Assembly (NCBI GenBank): GCA_016177305.1
Contig: JACOVK010000053.1
Coordinates: 1-5,412, forward strand
Reading direction: 5' to 3'
Origin: Parcubacteria group bacterium
GTDB lineage: Bacteria; Patescibacteriota; Patescibacteriia; UBA2169
Length of the DNA stretch: 5,412 nt
Part shown: positions 1-5,412 of the stretch, one piece after another
Layout of the letters: each line of letters opens with the position of its first letter
How positions within the stretch are numbered: the stretch's first letter is position 1
Position numbers and translations under genes: made by a program
The notes under the pieces: model-generated
Seen by the model: the letters and a program-made list of their open reading frames with translations, nothing else
Database searches by the model: none
What the model was told of the DNA's origin: nothing

Positions 1-2
1 CA

Positions 3-302
3 ATTATAGCGGCAACCTTTTTGATTGTCGGCGGAGTCTGGGGGTACAGCATTGCGCTCTTTGAGCTCTCTGAGGAGACGGCGAGTCGCGCCATGGCAAC
101 GACCATCCCCGCAACGCGCGTGCTCGGCACCGGAACGGGCCCGTACTATCAAAACCCGTTTGAAGCGGTAGACGCCAAAGCAACGCCATTTCCCATAACC
201 CAGCTTTCTGGATGCAGGAACTGGGAAGAGTGCGCGGGCTACTGCGAGCAGAGCGAGAACTACCAGGCGTGCGCGGCATGGTCGCAGTCGCTTGCGGAGT
301 GA
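3..302 (+). CDS. C-terminal part of a small membrane-anchored protein with a four-cysteine module (5' end outside window)
   Basis: The reading frame is open from the left edge and ends at TGA 300-302, giving 99 visible residues. Visible residues 1-22 are strongly hydrophobic (IIAATFLIVGG, then more apolar residues to FEL) and look like one transmembrane helix or signal anchor. A polar, Thr/Pro/Gly-rich linker of about 45 residues follows. The end is a compact module with Cys at 71, 77, 81 and 90 (spacing C-x5-C-x3-C-x8-C, core CRNWEECAGYC). A TTG at position 21 could be read as a start, but it would cut the hydrophobic helix, so the true start is probably a little upstream of the window. The layout suggests an N-terminally anchored protein with the Cys module outside the membrane, perhaps with two disulfides. 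I recall similar short Cys motifs in small proteins of Parcubacteria, but no function is known to me. A hairpin and a probable terminator follow, so it likely ends its own transcript. Confidence 0.72.
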   Translation: MIAATFLIVGGVWGYSIALFELSEETASRAMATTIPATRVLGTGTGPYYQNPFEAVDAKATPFPITQLSGCRNWEECAGYCEQSENYQACAAWSQSLAE

Positions 303-311
303 ATTTTCTGT

Positions 312-327
312 CCCGCCGCACGGCGGG
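312..327 (+). repeat. GC-rich perfect inverted repeat (hairpin) after the first gene
   Basis: CCCGCC (312-317) pairs with GGCGGG (322-327) around the four-base loop GCAC. It begins 10 nt after the stop codon of the first gene. No T-run follows directly, so alone it is not a textbook intrinsic terminator. It may protect the 3' end of the mRNA or act together with the next hairpin. Confidence 0.55.
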
Positions 328-334
328 CGAAACC

Positions 335-361
335 GACCCGAAGAAGTCAAGGGGTCTTTTT
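335..361 (+). terminator. Probable intrinsic terminator of the first gene
   Basis: GACCC (335-339) can pair with GGGTC (352-356), and TTTTT (357-361) follows at once. The stem is only 5 bp and the loop is 12 nt, so the hairpin is weak by itself, but the T-run is placed correctly. With the stronger hairpin at 312-327 upstream, it plausibly separates the first gene from the desulfurase. It ends one base before the -35 box of the next promoter. Confidence 0.5.
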
Positions 362-362
362 G

Positions 363-391
363 TTGATTCTTGAGTTTTTTTCAGCTAGAGT
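363..391 (+). promoter_or_regulatory. Sigma70-type promoter of the cysteine desulfurase gene, predicted leaderless
   Basis: TTGATT (363-368) matches the -35 consensus at 4 of 6 positions, TAGAGT (386-391) matches the -10 consensus at 4 of 6, and the spacer is exactly 17 bp. The -10 box ends 6 nt before the ATG at 398, which places the expected transcription start at or next to that A. There is no Shine-Dalgarno sequence between 370 and 397. The -10 is not ideal, but the same geometry recurs before the kinase gene. Confidence 0.55.
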
Positions 392-397
392 AGTGGC

Positions 398-1537
398 ATG
401 AAGACTCGCCCCGTGTATCTGGACCACGCAGCCGCCACGCCGCTTGATGGGGCCGTGTTTTCGGCGATGCGCCCGTATTTTTCAAAACAGTTTGCTAATC
501 CATCGTCAATCCACGCCCCAGGCAAAGAGGCTGCCAAAGCGCTGTCAGAAGCGCGGAAGCGCGTTGCGGGGGTGCTGGCCTGCAATCCGGATGAAATCAT
601 ATTTACGTCCGGCGGAACCGAATCAAACAATTTGGCCCTGGTTGGCATTGCGGAAGCGCATAATTTTAAGGGCCACATCATCACGAGCGCAATTGAGCAC
701 GCGAGCGTGCTTGAGGTCATGGAGTATTTTAAAACTCGGGGTGTTTCGGTCACTGTGGTCGGCGTTGACGAGTATGGTCGTGTGAATCCTCGCGACGTCA
801 AAGCCGCGATTCGTGATGACACATTTTTGGTATCTATCATGTACGCGAACAACGAGATCGGCACCATTCAGTCAATCGCAAAAATCGGCAGCGCTGTTCA
901 GAAGCAGGAGATTTTGATGCACACGGACGCAGTGCAAGCTCCGGGATTGCTTCCACTCAATGTGAACAAATTGCACGTTGGCCTGATGAGTTTTTCCAGT
1001 CACAAGTTCTACGGCCCCAAGGGAGCGGGCATTTTGTACGCCAAACGCGGAACACAAGTCATGCCGCAACTTCGGGGCGGGGGGCAGGAACGCGGACGCA
1101 GGTCAAGCACGGAAAACATCCCCGGTATTGTCGGAGCCGCCACGGCGTTCGCGCGCGCGGAGAGCCATCGGGAAAAGGAAGCCAGCCGGCTGTCAAAACT
1201 GCGCAACTGGATCATCAAAGAAGCCATATTCCGCATTCCGGACGCGCTATTGACCGGGCACCCCCGCGAGCGGCTTCCAAACAGCGCGTCATTCTGCTTT
1301 CCCGGAGTTTCGGGCGAACACCTGGTGATGCGCCTTTCAGAGCGGGGTTTTGACTGTTCCTCGGGCTCTGCGTGCTCTGAGGGCGCCTTAGAGCCCTCGC
1401 ACGTGCTTTTGGCCTGCGGATTGGATAAAAATGCGGCAAAGGGAAGCCTGCGCATAACCCTTGGCGCGTCCACAACGCAGGCCCAACTTGCGCGCTTTGC
1501 TCTGGTTCTGCAAGAGGAGATTAAAAAATTGAGATAG
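398..1537 (+). CDS. iscS: Cysteine desulfurase (PLP-dependent, IscS/NifS family)
   Basis: This cytosolic enzyme converts L-cysteine to L-alanine and holds the released sulfur as a persulfide for Fe-S cluster assembly or tRNA thiolation. It is a complete 379-residue fold-type I aminotransferase-like protein, slightly shorter than the roughly 400 residues of E. coli IscS. Visible motifs in order: YLDHAAATP (7-15), the phosphate-binding loop SGGTESNN, His101 in IEHASV (stacks on PLP), YANNEIGT, Asp177 and Gln180 in HTDAVQA (contact PLP), Lys203 in SSHKFYGPKG (Schiff-base lysine), RGGGQERGRRSSTEN, and Cys326 in SSGSACSEG (persulfide cysteine), followed by LEPSHVL. All key residues are present, so it should be active. 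The ATG at 398 gives the normal N-terminus; there is no Shine-Dalgarno site, but a promoter sits at the spacing expected for a leaderless mRNA. No scaffold gene (iscU/sufU) or tRNA-thiolation gene (mnmA) is beside it, so the sulfur acceptor is unknown. The symbol denotes the family rather than proven orthology to IscS. Confidence 0.95.
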   Translation: MKTRPVYLDHAAATPLDGAVFSAMRPYFSKQFANPSSIHAPGKEAAKALSEARKRVAGVLACNPDEIIFTSGGTESNNLALVGIAEAHNFKGHIITSAIEHASVLEVMEYFKTRGVSVTVVGVDEYGRVNPRDVKAAIRDDTFLVSIMYANNEIGTIQSIAKIGSAVQKQEILMHTDAVQAPGLLPLNVNKLHVGLMSFSSHKFYGPKGAGILYAKRGTQVMPQLRGGGQERGRRSSTENIPGIVGAATAFARAESHREKEASRLSKLRNWIIKEAIFRIPDALLTGHPRERLPNSASFCFPGVSGEHLVMRLSERGFDCSSGSACSEGALEPSHVLLACGLDKNAAKGSLRITLGASTTQAQLARFALVLQEEIKKLR

Positions 1538-1557
1538 CACGCGGTTTCTGGTATACT
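1529..1557 (+). promoter_or_regulatory. Strong sigma70-type promoter of pgk, predicted leaderless
   Basis: TTGAGA (1529-1534; 5 of 6 consensus) and TATACT (1552-1557; 5 of 6) are separated by exactly 17 bp. TGG (1549-1551) directly before the -10 is an extended -10 element. The -35 hexamer consists of the last two sense codons (Leu-Arg) of the desulfurase gene, just before its TAG stop. The -10 ends 6 nt before the ATG at 1564, so the transcript should begin at or next to the start codon. No Shine-Dalgarno site is present. This is the best promoter in the window and probably drives the kinase and the genes after it. Confidence 0.75.
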
Positions 1558-1563
1558 GTGTGC

Positions 1564-2721
1564 ATGGAACTGCGGCGCTATGCACAAGAAGATATCCAGG
1601 GCAAACGGGTGGTTTTGCGTTCTGATTTGGACGTGAGCGTGAACCCGGAAGGCGTGGTTGACCAGTACCATGATTTGCGCCTGGAACGCGTGGTCCCCAC
1701 GCTTTCTGGACTTTTTTCGTTTGGCGCGCGCCAGGTAGTCATCATGGGCCACCGCGGCAGCCCCGAGGGCGCGGCCATGCCGGAGTACTCGCTCGCACCC
1801 GTGTGCGAGCGGCTTGCGGAGCTTTGCCGCGCCGAGGGGCTGGATGAGCCCATCACGTTCATTGACGATCTCGGGGTTGAGCCGACAAGCCACCGGGACC
1901 AGGACCTCATCATGCTGGAAAACCTCCGCTTTGACCCGGGCGAAAAGGCGGCTGATTCGGGCTTTGCGTCAAGGCTCGCTCGGTGGGGCGAGGTGTACGT
2001 AAATGATGCGTTCGGCTCAAGCCACCGGGGGCATGCGTCCCTCGTGCTCGTGCCCCGCGCCATGGGCCAGGCGTTCGCGGGCCCGGCGCTTGCCTGCGAG
2101 GCAGAGGAGCTTGAGTCGTTTCTGGTAGGCATCAAGGGGCCGTTTGTGGCCGTGGTCGGGGGAGCCAAAATTTCCACCAAGCTCCCGCTACTCTCCTTGC
2201 TCGCCCAGCGCGCGCAGAGCATCCTCGTAGGAGGCGCGCTTGCCAATACCATTCTCGCAAGCCGCGGAGTTTCCATGGGAGCATCGCTCGTGGAGGCGGC
2301 CATGCTCAACAAAGCGTCCGAACTTTCCGGTGAGGCGTTCATACTTCCGGGTGATGCGGTTGCCGCAGGCGGAAAAGTCGTTGACATTGGGGCGGTCAGT
2401 TCCAACCAGGCGGTGCTTGATATCGGCCCAGAAACGATCAAACTTTTTGTACAGCGCATTGGCGAGGCAAAAACCATCCTATGGAACGGCCCCTTGGGCG
2501 CCTTTGAAGAGAGCGCCTATGCCCGCGGGTCAGAGGAGATTGCCCGGGCCATTGCAAAGAACCGGACCAGCCGCACCCTTGCCGGAGGCGGGGAAACCGT
2601 GGAGCTCATTGAGCGGCTCGGATTGATTGACCGGTTTGGTTTTGTGTCAGCCGGCGGCGGGGCCATGCTTACGTTCTTGGTCGGCGGCGACATGCCCGGG
2701 CTTGAGGCTGTTTCATTGTAA
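1564..2721 (+). CDS. pgk: Phosphoglycerate kinase
   Basis: The enzyme transfers phosphate from 1,3-bisphosphoglycerate to ADP, giving 3-phosphoglycerate and ATP in glycolysis. The 385-residue protein has the two-domain PGK layout. N-domain: RSDLDV (19-24), Arg39, His63 in GHRGSPEG, Arg122 in LENLRF and Arg155 in VNDAFGSSHRGHAS. C-domain: GGAKISTK (Lys202, Lys206), LWNGPLGAFE, AGGGET (Glu344) and VSAGGGA. I chose ATG 1564 because a GTG two codons earlier lies inside the promoter discriminator, and the ATG fits a leaderless transcript. Oddities against the usual family motifs: RVDFNVP has become RSDLDVS (yeast Asn25 position is Asp23), HLGRP has become HRGSP (the yeast Arg65 position is Ser66, and an Arg appears two residues earlier), and GGGDT has become GGGET. 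The substrate and catalytic core is otherwise intact, so I expect an active but divergent PGK. Enolase follows after 35 nt with no terminator. Confidence 0.95.
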   Translation: MELRRYAQEDIQGKRVVLRSDLDVSVNPEGVVDQYHDLRLERVVPTLSGLFSFGARQVVIMGHRGSPEGAAMPEYSLAPVCERLAELCRAEGLDEPITFIDDLGVEPTSHRDQDLIMLENLRFDPGEKAADSGFASRLARWGEVYVNDAFGSSHRGHASLVLVPRAMGQAFAGPALACEAEELESFLVGIKGPFVAVVGGAKISTKLPLLSLLAQRAQSILVGGALANTILASRGVSMGASLVEAAMLNKASELSGEAFILPGDAVAAGGKVVDIGAVSSNQAVLDIGPETIKLFVQRIGEAKTILWNGPLGAFEESAYARGSEEIARAIAKNRTSRTLAGGGETVELIERLGLIDRFGFVSAGGGAMLTFLVGGDMPGLEAVSL

Positions 2722-2756
2722 TGTTAAGAGGTGTGCAGGAGTTGTAAATATAGAAC
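2722..2756 (+). promoter_or_regulatory. pgk-eno intergenic region with weak promoter-like and SD-like sequences
   Basis: This 35-nt gap is AT-richer than its surroundings and has no hairpin terminator, so read-through from pgk is expected. TAAATA (2745-2750) ends 6 nt before the enolase ATG, the same spacing as the two clearer promoters, but it matches only 3 of 6 -10 bases and has no good -35 box. AGGAG (2737-2741) resembles a Shine-Dalgarno site but lies 15 nt before the ATG, farther than is usual. Which signal, if either, is used cannot be decided from sequence. Confidence 0.25.
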
Positions 2757-4016
2757 ATGAACAAATTTGCAATACAACACATTGAAGCGGGCGAAATACT
2801 GGATTCACGGGGCGACCCCACGGTCATGGCCACGGTGAGTTTGGCAAGCGGGGCCAAAGCTGCGGCTGCCGTGCCTTCTGGCGCGTCCACGGGCAGCCAT
2901 GAGGCGCTTGAACTGCGGGACAAAAATCCGGACCGGTACGCGGGGAAGGGCGTTTTGCGCGCCTGCAGCAACGTGAATGTCAAAATCGCGGGAGCGTTGT
3001 TTGGCGAGGACGGAGAGGACCAGGAACGCATTGACCGCATCATGCTCCGCTTGGACGGCACCGAGAACAAGTCCAAGCTCGGGGCAAACGCCATACTCTC
3101 GGTTTCTCTGGCAGTTAGCCGTGCGGTTTCCGTGGGGCGCGGCATTCCGCTGTACGCTTCGTTGCAGGAGACGTTTGGATTCAAGCGTGAAGCCAACATG
3201 CCGGTACCCATTATGAACCTGGTCAACGGCGGCAGGCACGCGGACACGAATCTCACGGTTCAGGAGTTCCAGATCATCCCGAGAGCGGGAGAAACCATTG
3301 CCGAAAAAATTGAAATCGGAAGCGAGATTTTCCACCTGCTCGCCAGGGAATTGGTCAAGCGCGATTTGGACAGCGACGTAGGCAATGAGGGAGGGTACGC
3401 TCCGGATGTTCGCAGCGTGGAAGACATGTTCCACATGCTCGGGTCAAGCATCATTGACGCGGGCCTGGCCCCAGGCATAGACGTACACCTAGGCATTGAT
3501 GTGGCCTCAAGTGAGTTCTATGCTAACGGGATGTACACGGTTGCCCCGCCCGAGAAAACGTACGCTCCCGATGAGCTTGCCCTTCTCTACGATCGGTGGA
3601 TTGAAAAGTACCAGCTCGCAAGCATTGAAGATCCGTTTGGCGAAGACGAGTGGGGCCAGTGGAGTGAGTTTTCATCTCGCGTCAAAAAACACGGCATCAT
3701 GGTAATCGGCGATGATTTGCTGGCCACCAATGCCGCGCGCTTGAAGCAGGGCATTGCGAAGCGCGCCATGAACGCGATTCTGGTGAAATTGAACCAGATC
3801 GGCACGTTGAGCGAAACCATCTCCGTCGTCAAGCTGGCGCAGAAGCACGGCATTACCGTGGTCATCTCCCACCGCAGCGGAGAAACCAATGACGCGTTCG
3901 TAAGCGACCTCGCGGTTGCTGTTTCCGCCGAGTACCTCAAGGCGGGCGCGCCCGCGAGGGGCGAGCGGGTCGCAAAGTATAATCGGCTAATGGAAATAGA
4001 GCGGGGGGCTTTGTAG
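2757..4016 (+). CDS. eno: Enolase (phosphopyruvate hydratase)
   Basis: Enolase dehydrates 2-phosphoglycerate to phosphoenolpyruvate in the cytosol. The protein has 419 residues, close to the usual 420-435. Visible motifs: EILDSRGDPTV near the N-terminus, AAVPSGASTGSHEALELRD (mobile loop), NGGRHADTN and VQEFQIIP, DVGNEGGYAP with the catalytic Glu211 (E. coli Glu208), Mg2+ ligands Asp248 (GIDVASSEFY), Glu291 (SIEDPF) and Asp319 (VIGDDLL), the catalytic base Lys344 in LVKLNQIGTL (E. coli Lys341), His372-Arg373 in ISHRSGET, and Lys395 in KAGAPARGERVAKYN (E. coli Lys392). The complete catalytic set indicates an active enzyme. Small departures from consensus are SRGN to SRGD and GDEGG to GNEGG (Asn210, next to the catalytic Glu). 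The ATG at 2757 gives the standard N-terminus. The mutase gene begins 2 nt after its stop, so the two are likely translated together. Confidence 0.97.
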   Translation: MNKFAIQHIEAGEILDSRGDPTVMATVSLASGAKAAAAVPSGASTGSHEALELRDKNPDRYAGKGVLRACSNVNVKIAGALFGEDGEDQERIDRIMLRLDGTENKSKLGANAILSVSLAVSRAVSVGRGIPLYASLQETFGFKREANMPVPIMNLVNGGRHADTNLTVQEFQIIPRAGETIAEKIEIGSEIFHLLARELVKRDLDSDVGNEGGYAPDVRSVEDMFHMLGSSIIDAGLAPGIDVHLGIDVASSEFYANGMYTVAPPEKTYAPDELALLYDRWIEKYQLASIEDPFGEDEWGQWSEFSSRVKKHGIMVIGDDLLATNAARLKQGIAKRAMNAILVKLNQIGTLSETISVVKLAQKHGITVVISHRSGETNDAFVSDLAVAVSAEYLKAGAPARGERVAKYNRLMEIERGAL

Positions 4017-4018
4017 CT

Positions 4019-5412
4019 ATGCAGAACACAACAACAAGGAAACCAATTGTTTTGCTCATCTTAGACGGCTGGGGCATTGGGCCTGATTCAGAATCCAACC
4101 CCATCACCAGAACCGAACTCCCGGCGTTTGACAAGCTCTTTGTTGAATCGCGCCGCGCGCGGCTCTGGGCGCATGGGCAGTACGTTGGCTTGCCCAAGGA
4201 CCAGGACGGAAACTCCGAGGCCGGGCACTTGAACTTGGGCGCAGGCAGGGTGGTTAAGCAGGACGCGGTGATTGTTTCCGAAGCAATTGCGGATGGCACC
4301 TTTTTTAAGAACCCCGCGTTCCGCGAGGCCATTGGCCACGTCAAACGGAACAACTCCAGCATGCATCTGATGGGCATGCTCTCGGACGGCCAGAGCGCGC
4401 ACGCAACGCCCGGGCATCTGTACGCTTTGCTTGCGCTCATGGCGCAGGAAAAAGTGGAGCGCGTGTACATCCATCTGTTCACGGACGGACGGGATTCCTC
4501 GCCGCACGCGGGCCGCGAGCTCTGCGCATCCCTCGCGCGGCGGCTTGCGGCAGGCCAGAAAATCGCCACCATTATCGGCAGGTTCTATGCCATGGACCGC
4601 AAAAAAGAGTGGGCAAGGACCGAGCGCGCGTACAATGCCATGGTGCTCGGGGAAGGCGCCTGCATTTCCGATCCGATGGCAGTGTTTGACGCAAACTACG
4701 AAAACGGCGTCACGGACGAATTCATAGAACCCGCGGTTATCTGCGAGGATGGCCTCGCCATTGGCACGATTGCCGACAATGATTCCATCATCTTTTTTAA
4801 CCACCGCAGCGACCGGGCGCGCCAGCTCACCAAGCCGTTTGTGCAGAAAGATTTTATCGGGAAGAACTCGGAAACGTTTAAGCCGAAAAAAGTCGCCCGG
4901 AACCTCCGGTTTGTGGCGCTCACGGATTTCGGGCCGGATCTCGCGGGCATTCTTACGGCATACCCGAGCATTGACGTGGACCGCAGCCTGCCCGCAGTAC
5001 TTTCAAAATTCAAACAGATCTACATCGCGGAAACTGAAAAGTACGCGCACATAACCTACTTTTTTAACGGCGGGTACGCGGATCCGGTCGGCGGGGAGAA
5101 GCGCCTCATGGTCCCTTCTCCCCGTGTTGACCGGTACGACCAAGCTCCGGCCATGGCAACCGCAGAGCTTGCGGATGCGTGCGTGCGCGCGCTTAGGGAA
5201 GGGTATGATTTTATCGCGGTGAACATCGCGGCTACGGATATGGTTGCGCATACCGGCAGTTTTTCGGCGGCCCAGGCCGCGCTTAGAGCCACGGACCGAG
5301 CCCTTAGAGCGGTTGCGGCCGCAATTGCCGAAAAAAACGGCACCCTCATCATAACCGCGGACCACGGCAACATTGAGGAAATGAAAGACCTCTCAAGCGG
5401 GCGCGTTGATAC
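4019..5412 (+). CDS. gpmI: 2,3-bisphosphoglycerate-independent phosphoglycerate mutase (3' end outside window)
   Basis: This Mn2+-dependent enzyme of the alkaline phosphatase superfamily interconverts 3- and 2-phosphoglycerate through a phosphoserine intermediate. The visible 464 codons cover about 90 percent of the usual 510-515 residues; the frame is open at the window edge. Motifs: Asp16 in LILDGWG, nucleophile Ser66 in GNSEAGH, GAGRVVKQD, TDGRDSSPHAG (Asp156, Arg158), GRFYAMDR, NHRSDRARQ, AETEKYAHITYFFNGG (Lys341), VPSPRVDRYD, metal ligands Asp407 and His411 in ATDMVAHTG, and Asp448-His449 in TADHGN. The last metal-binding histidine lies past the edge. Differences from common motifs are NSEVGH to NSEAGH, VVYQD to VVKQD and ANPDMVGHTG to AATDMVAHTG; all visible metal ligands are kept. 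The ATG at 4019 lies 2 nt after the enolase stop. A G-run (4003-4008) about 10 nt upstream is at most a poor Shine-Dalgarno site, so coupling to enolase translation is likely. Confidence 0.95.
   Translation, partial: MQNTTTRKPIVLLILDGWGIGPDSESNPITRTELPAFDKLFVESRRARLWAHGQYVGLPKDQDGNSEAGHLNLGAGRVVKQDAVIVSEAIADGTFFKNPAFREAIGHVKRNNSSMHLMGMLSDGQSAHATPGHLYALLALMAQEKVERVYIHLFTDGRDSSPHAGRELCASLARRLAAGQKIATIIGRFYAMDRKKEWARTERAYNAMVLGEGACISDPMAVFDANYENGVTDEFIEPAVICEDGLAIGTIADNDSIIFFNHRSDRARQLTKPFVQKDFIGKNSETFKPKKVARNLRFVALTDFGPDLAGILTAYPSIDVDRSLPAVLSKFKQIYIAETEKYAHITYFFNGGYADPVGGEKRLMVPSPRVDRYDQAPAMATAELADACVRALREGYDFIAVNIAATDMVAHTGSFSAAQAALRATDRALRAVAAAIAEKNGTLIITADHGNIEEMKDLSSGRVD

Noticed and set aside
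21..302. TTG at 21 as the true start of the first gene
   Set aside because: The hydrophobic segment already begins at the left edge of the window, so this start would remove a third of the helix; no Shine-Dalgarno or promoter is visible before it.
303..397. Possible small RNA or riboswitch before the desulfurase gene
   Set aside because: The hairpins are explained by termination of the first gene, and the promoter lies after them, so they would not be in the desulfurase mRNA leader.
1558..1563. GTG at 1558 as the pgk start
   Set aside because: It directly abuts the -10 box and would lie upstream of the expected transcription start; ATG 1564 gives a normal PGK N-terminus.
1009..1893. Long minus-strand open frame (294 codons) across the desulfurase-pgk junction
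   Set aside because: It is antisense to two clearly identified enzymes, its translation shows no recognisable family motif, and long antisense open frames are common in GC-rich coding DNA.
1578..2477. Minus-strand open frame of 299 codons opposite pgk
   Set aside because: The translation is Ser/Pro/Ala/Thr-rich low complexity, as expected from the complement of a GC-rich gene; pgk on the + strand is certain.
2737..2741. AGGAG as a normal Shine-Dalgarno site for enolase
   Set aside because: It is 15 nt from the ATG, longer than the usual 5-10 nt, and the only nearer start-like codon (TTG 2742) is followed at once by a stop.
4088..4804. Minus-strand open frame of 238 codons opposite the mutase gene
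   Set aside because: It lies entirely within the mutase coding region, which has full family motifs; the antisense product has no recognisable domain.
5282..5310. Direct repeat CTTAGAGC, twice, 21 nt apart
   Set aside because: It encodes a repeated Ala-Leu-Arg-Ala at a seven-residue interval in a helix of the mutase; this is explained by amphipathic helix composition, not by a DNA element.

Overview
The window is a bacterial chromosome segment with all genes on the + strand. It carries the C-terminal end of a small membrane-anchored protein, a complete cysteine desulfurase, and a lower-glycolysis cluster of phosphoglycerate kinase, enolase and cofactor-independent phosphoglycerate mutase; the mutase runs off the right edge. 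By eye the GC content is in the mid-to-high 50s percent. The standard bacterial code fits, and all complete genes read through without frameshifts. There are no RNA genes, mobile elements, CRISPR arrays or phage genes.

The likely source is a Candidate Phyla Radiation (Patescibacteria, Parcubacteria-like) genome. This is an inference from three things: the four-cysteine C-terminal module of the first protein (C-x5-C-x3-C-x8-C), which I recall from small secreted proteins of that group; the divergent active-site motifs in the kinase and mutase; and the weak use of Shine-Dalgarno sites. No taxonomic marker gene is present, so this is moderate confidence at best.

Layout: positions 3-302 hold the tail of an anchored Cys-motif protein. 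Positions 303-397 hold a GC-rich hairpin, a probable intrinsic terminator and a promoter. Positions 398-1537 encode the PLP-dependent cysteine desulfurase. A promoter at 1529-1557 overlaps the end of that gene. Positions 1564-2721 encode phosphoglycerate kinase, 2757-4016 enolase, and 4019 to the end the phosphoglycerate mutase. No gap exceeds 100 bases.

The three glycolytic genes interconvert 1,3-bisphosphoglycerate, 3-phosphoglycerate, 2-phosphoglycerate and phosphoenolpyruvate. Kinase, mutase and enolase are therefore consecutive steps, and they are probably co-transcribed. The cysteine desulfurase supplies sulfur for Fe-S clusters or tRNA thiolation and probably has its own promoter.

The most interesting signal is regulatory. 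The desulfurase and kinase genes each have a -35/17-bp spacer/-10 promoter whose -10 box ends exactly 6 nt before the ATG, and neither has a Shine-Dalgarno site. Both transcripts should therefore start at or next to the A of the start codon, making leaderless mRNAs. I found no convincing undescribed multi-gene system; the rest is core metabolism with some unusual active-site substitutions.
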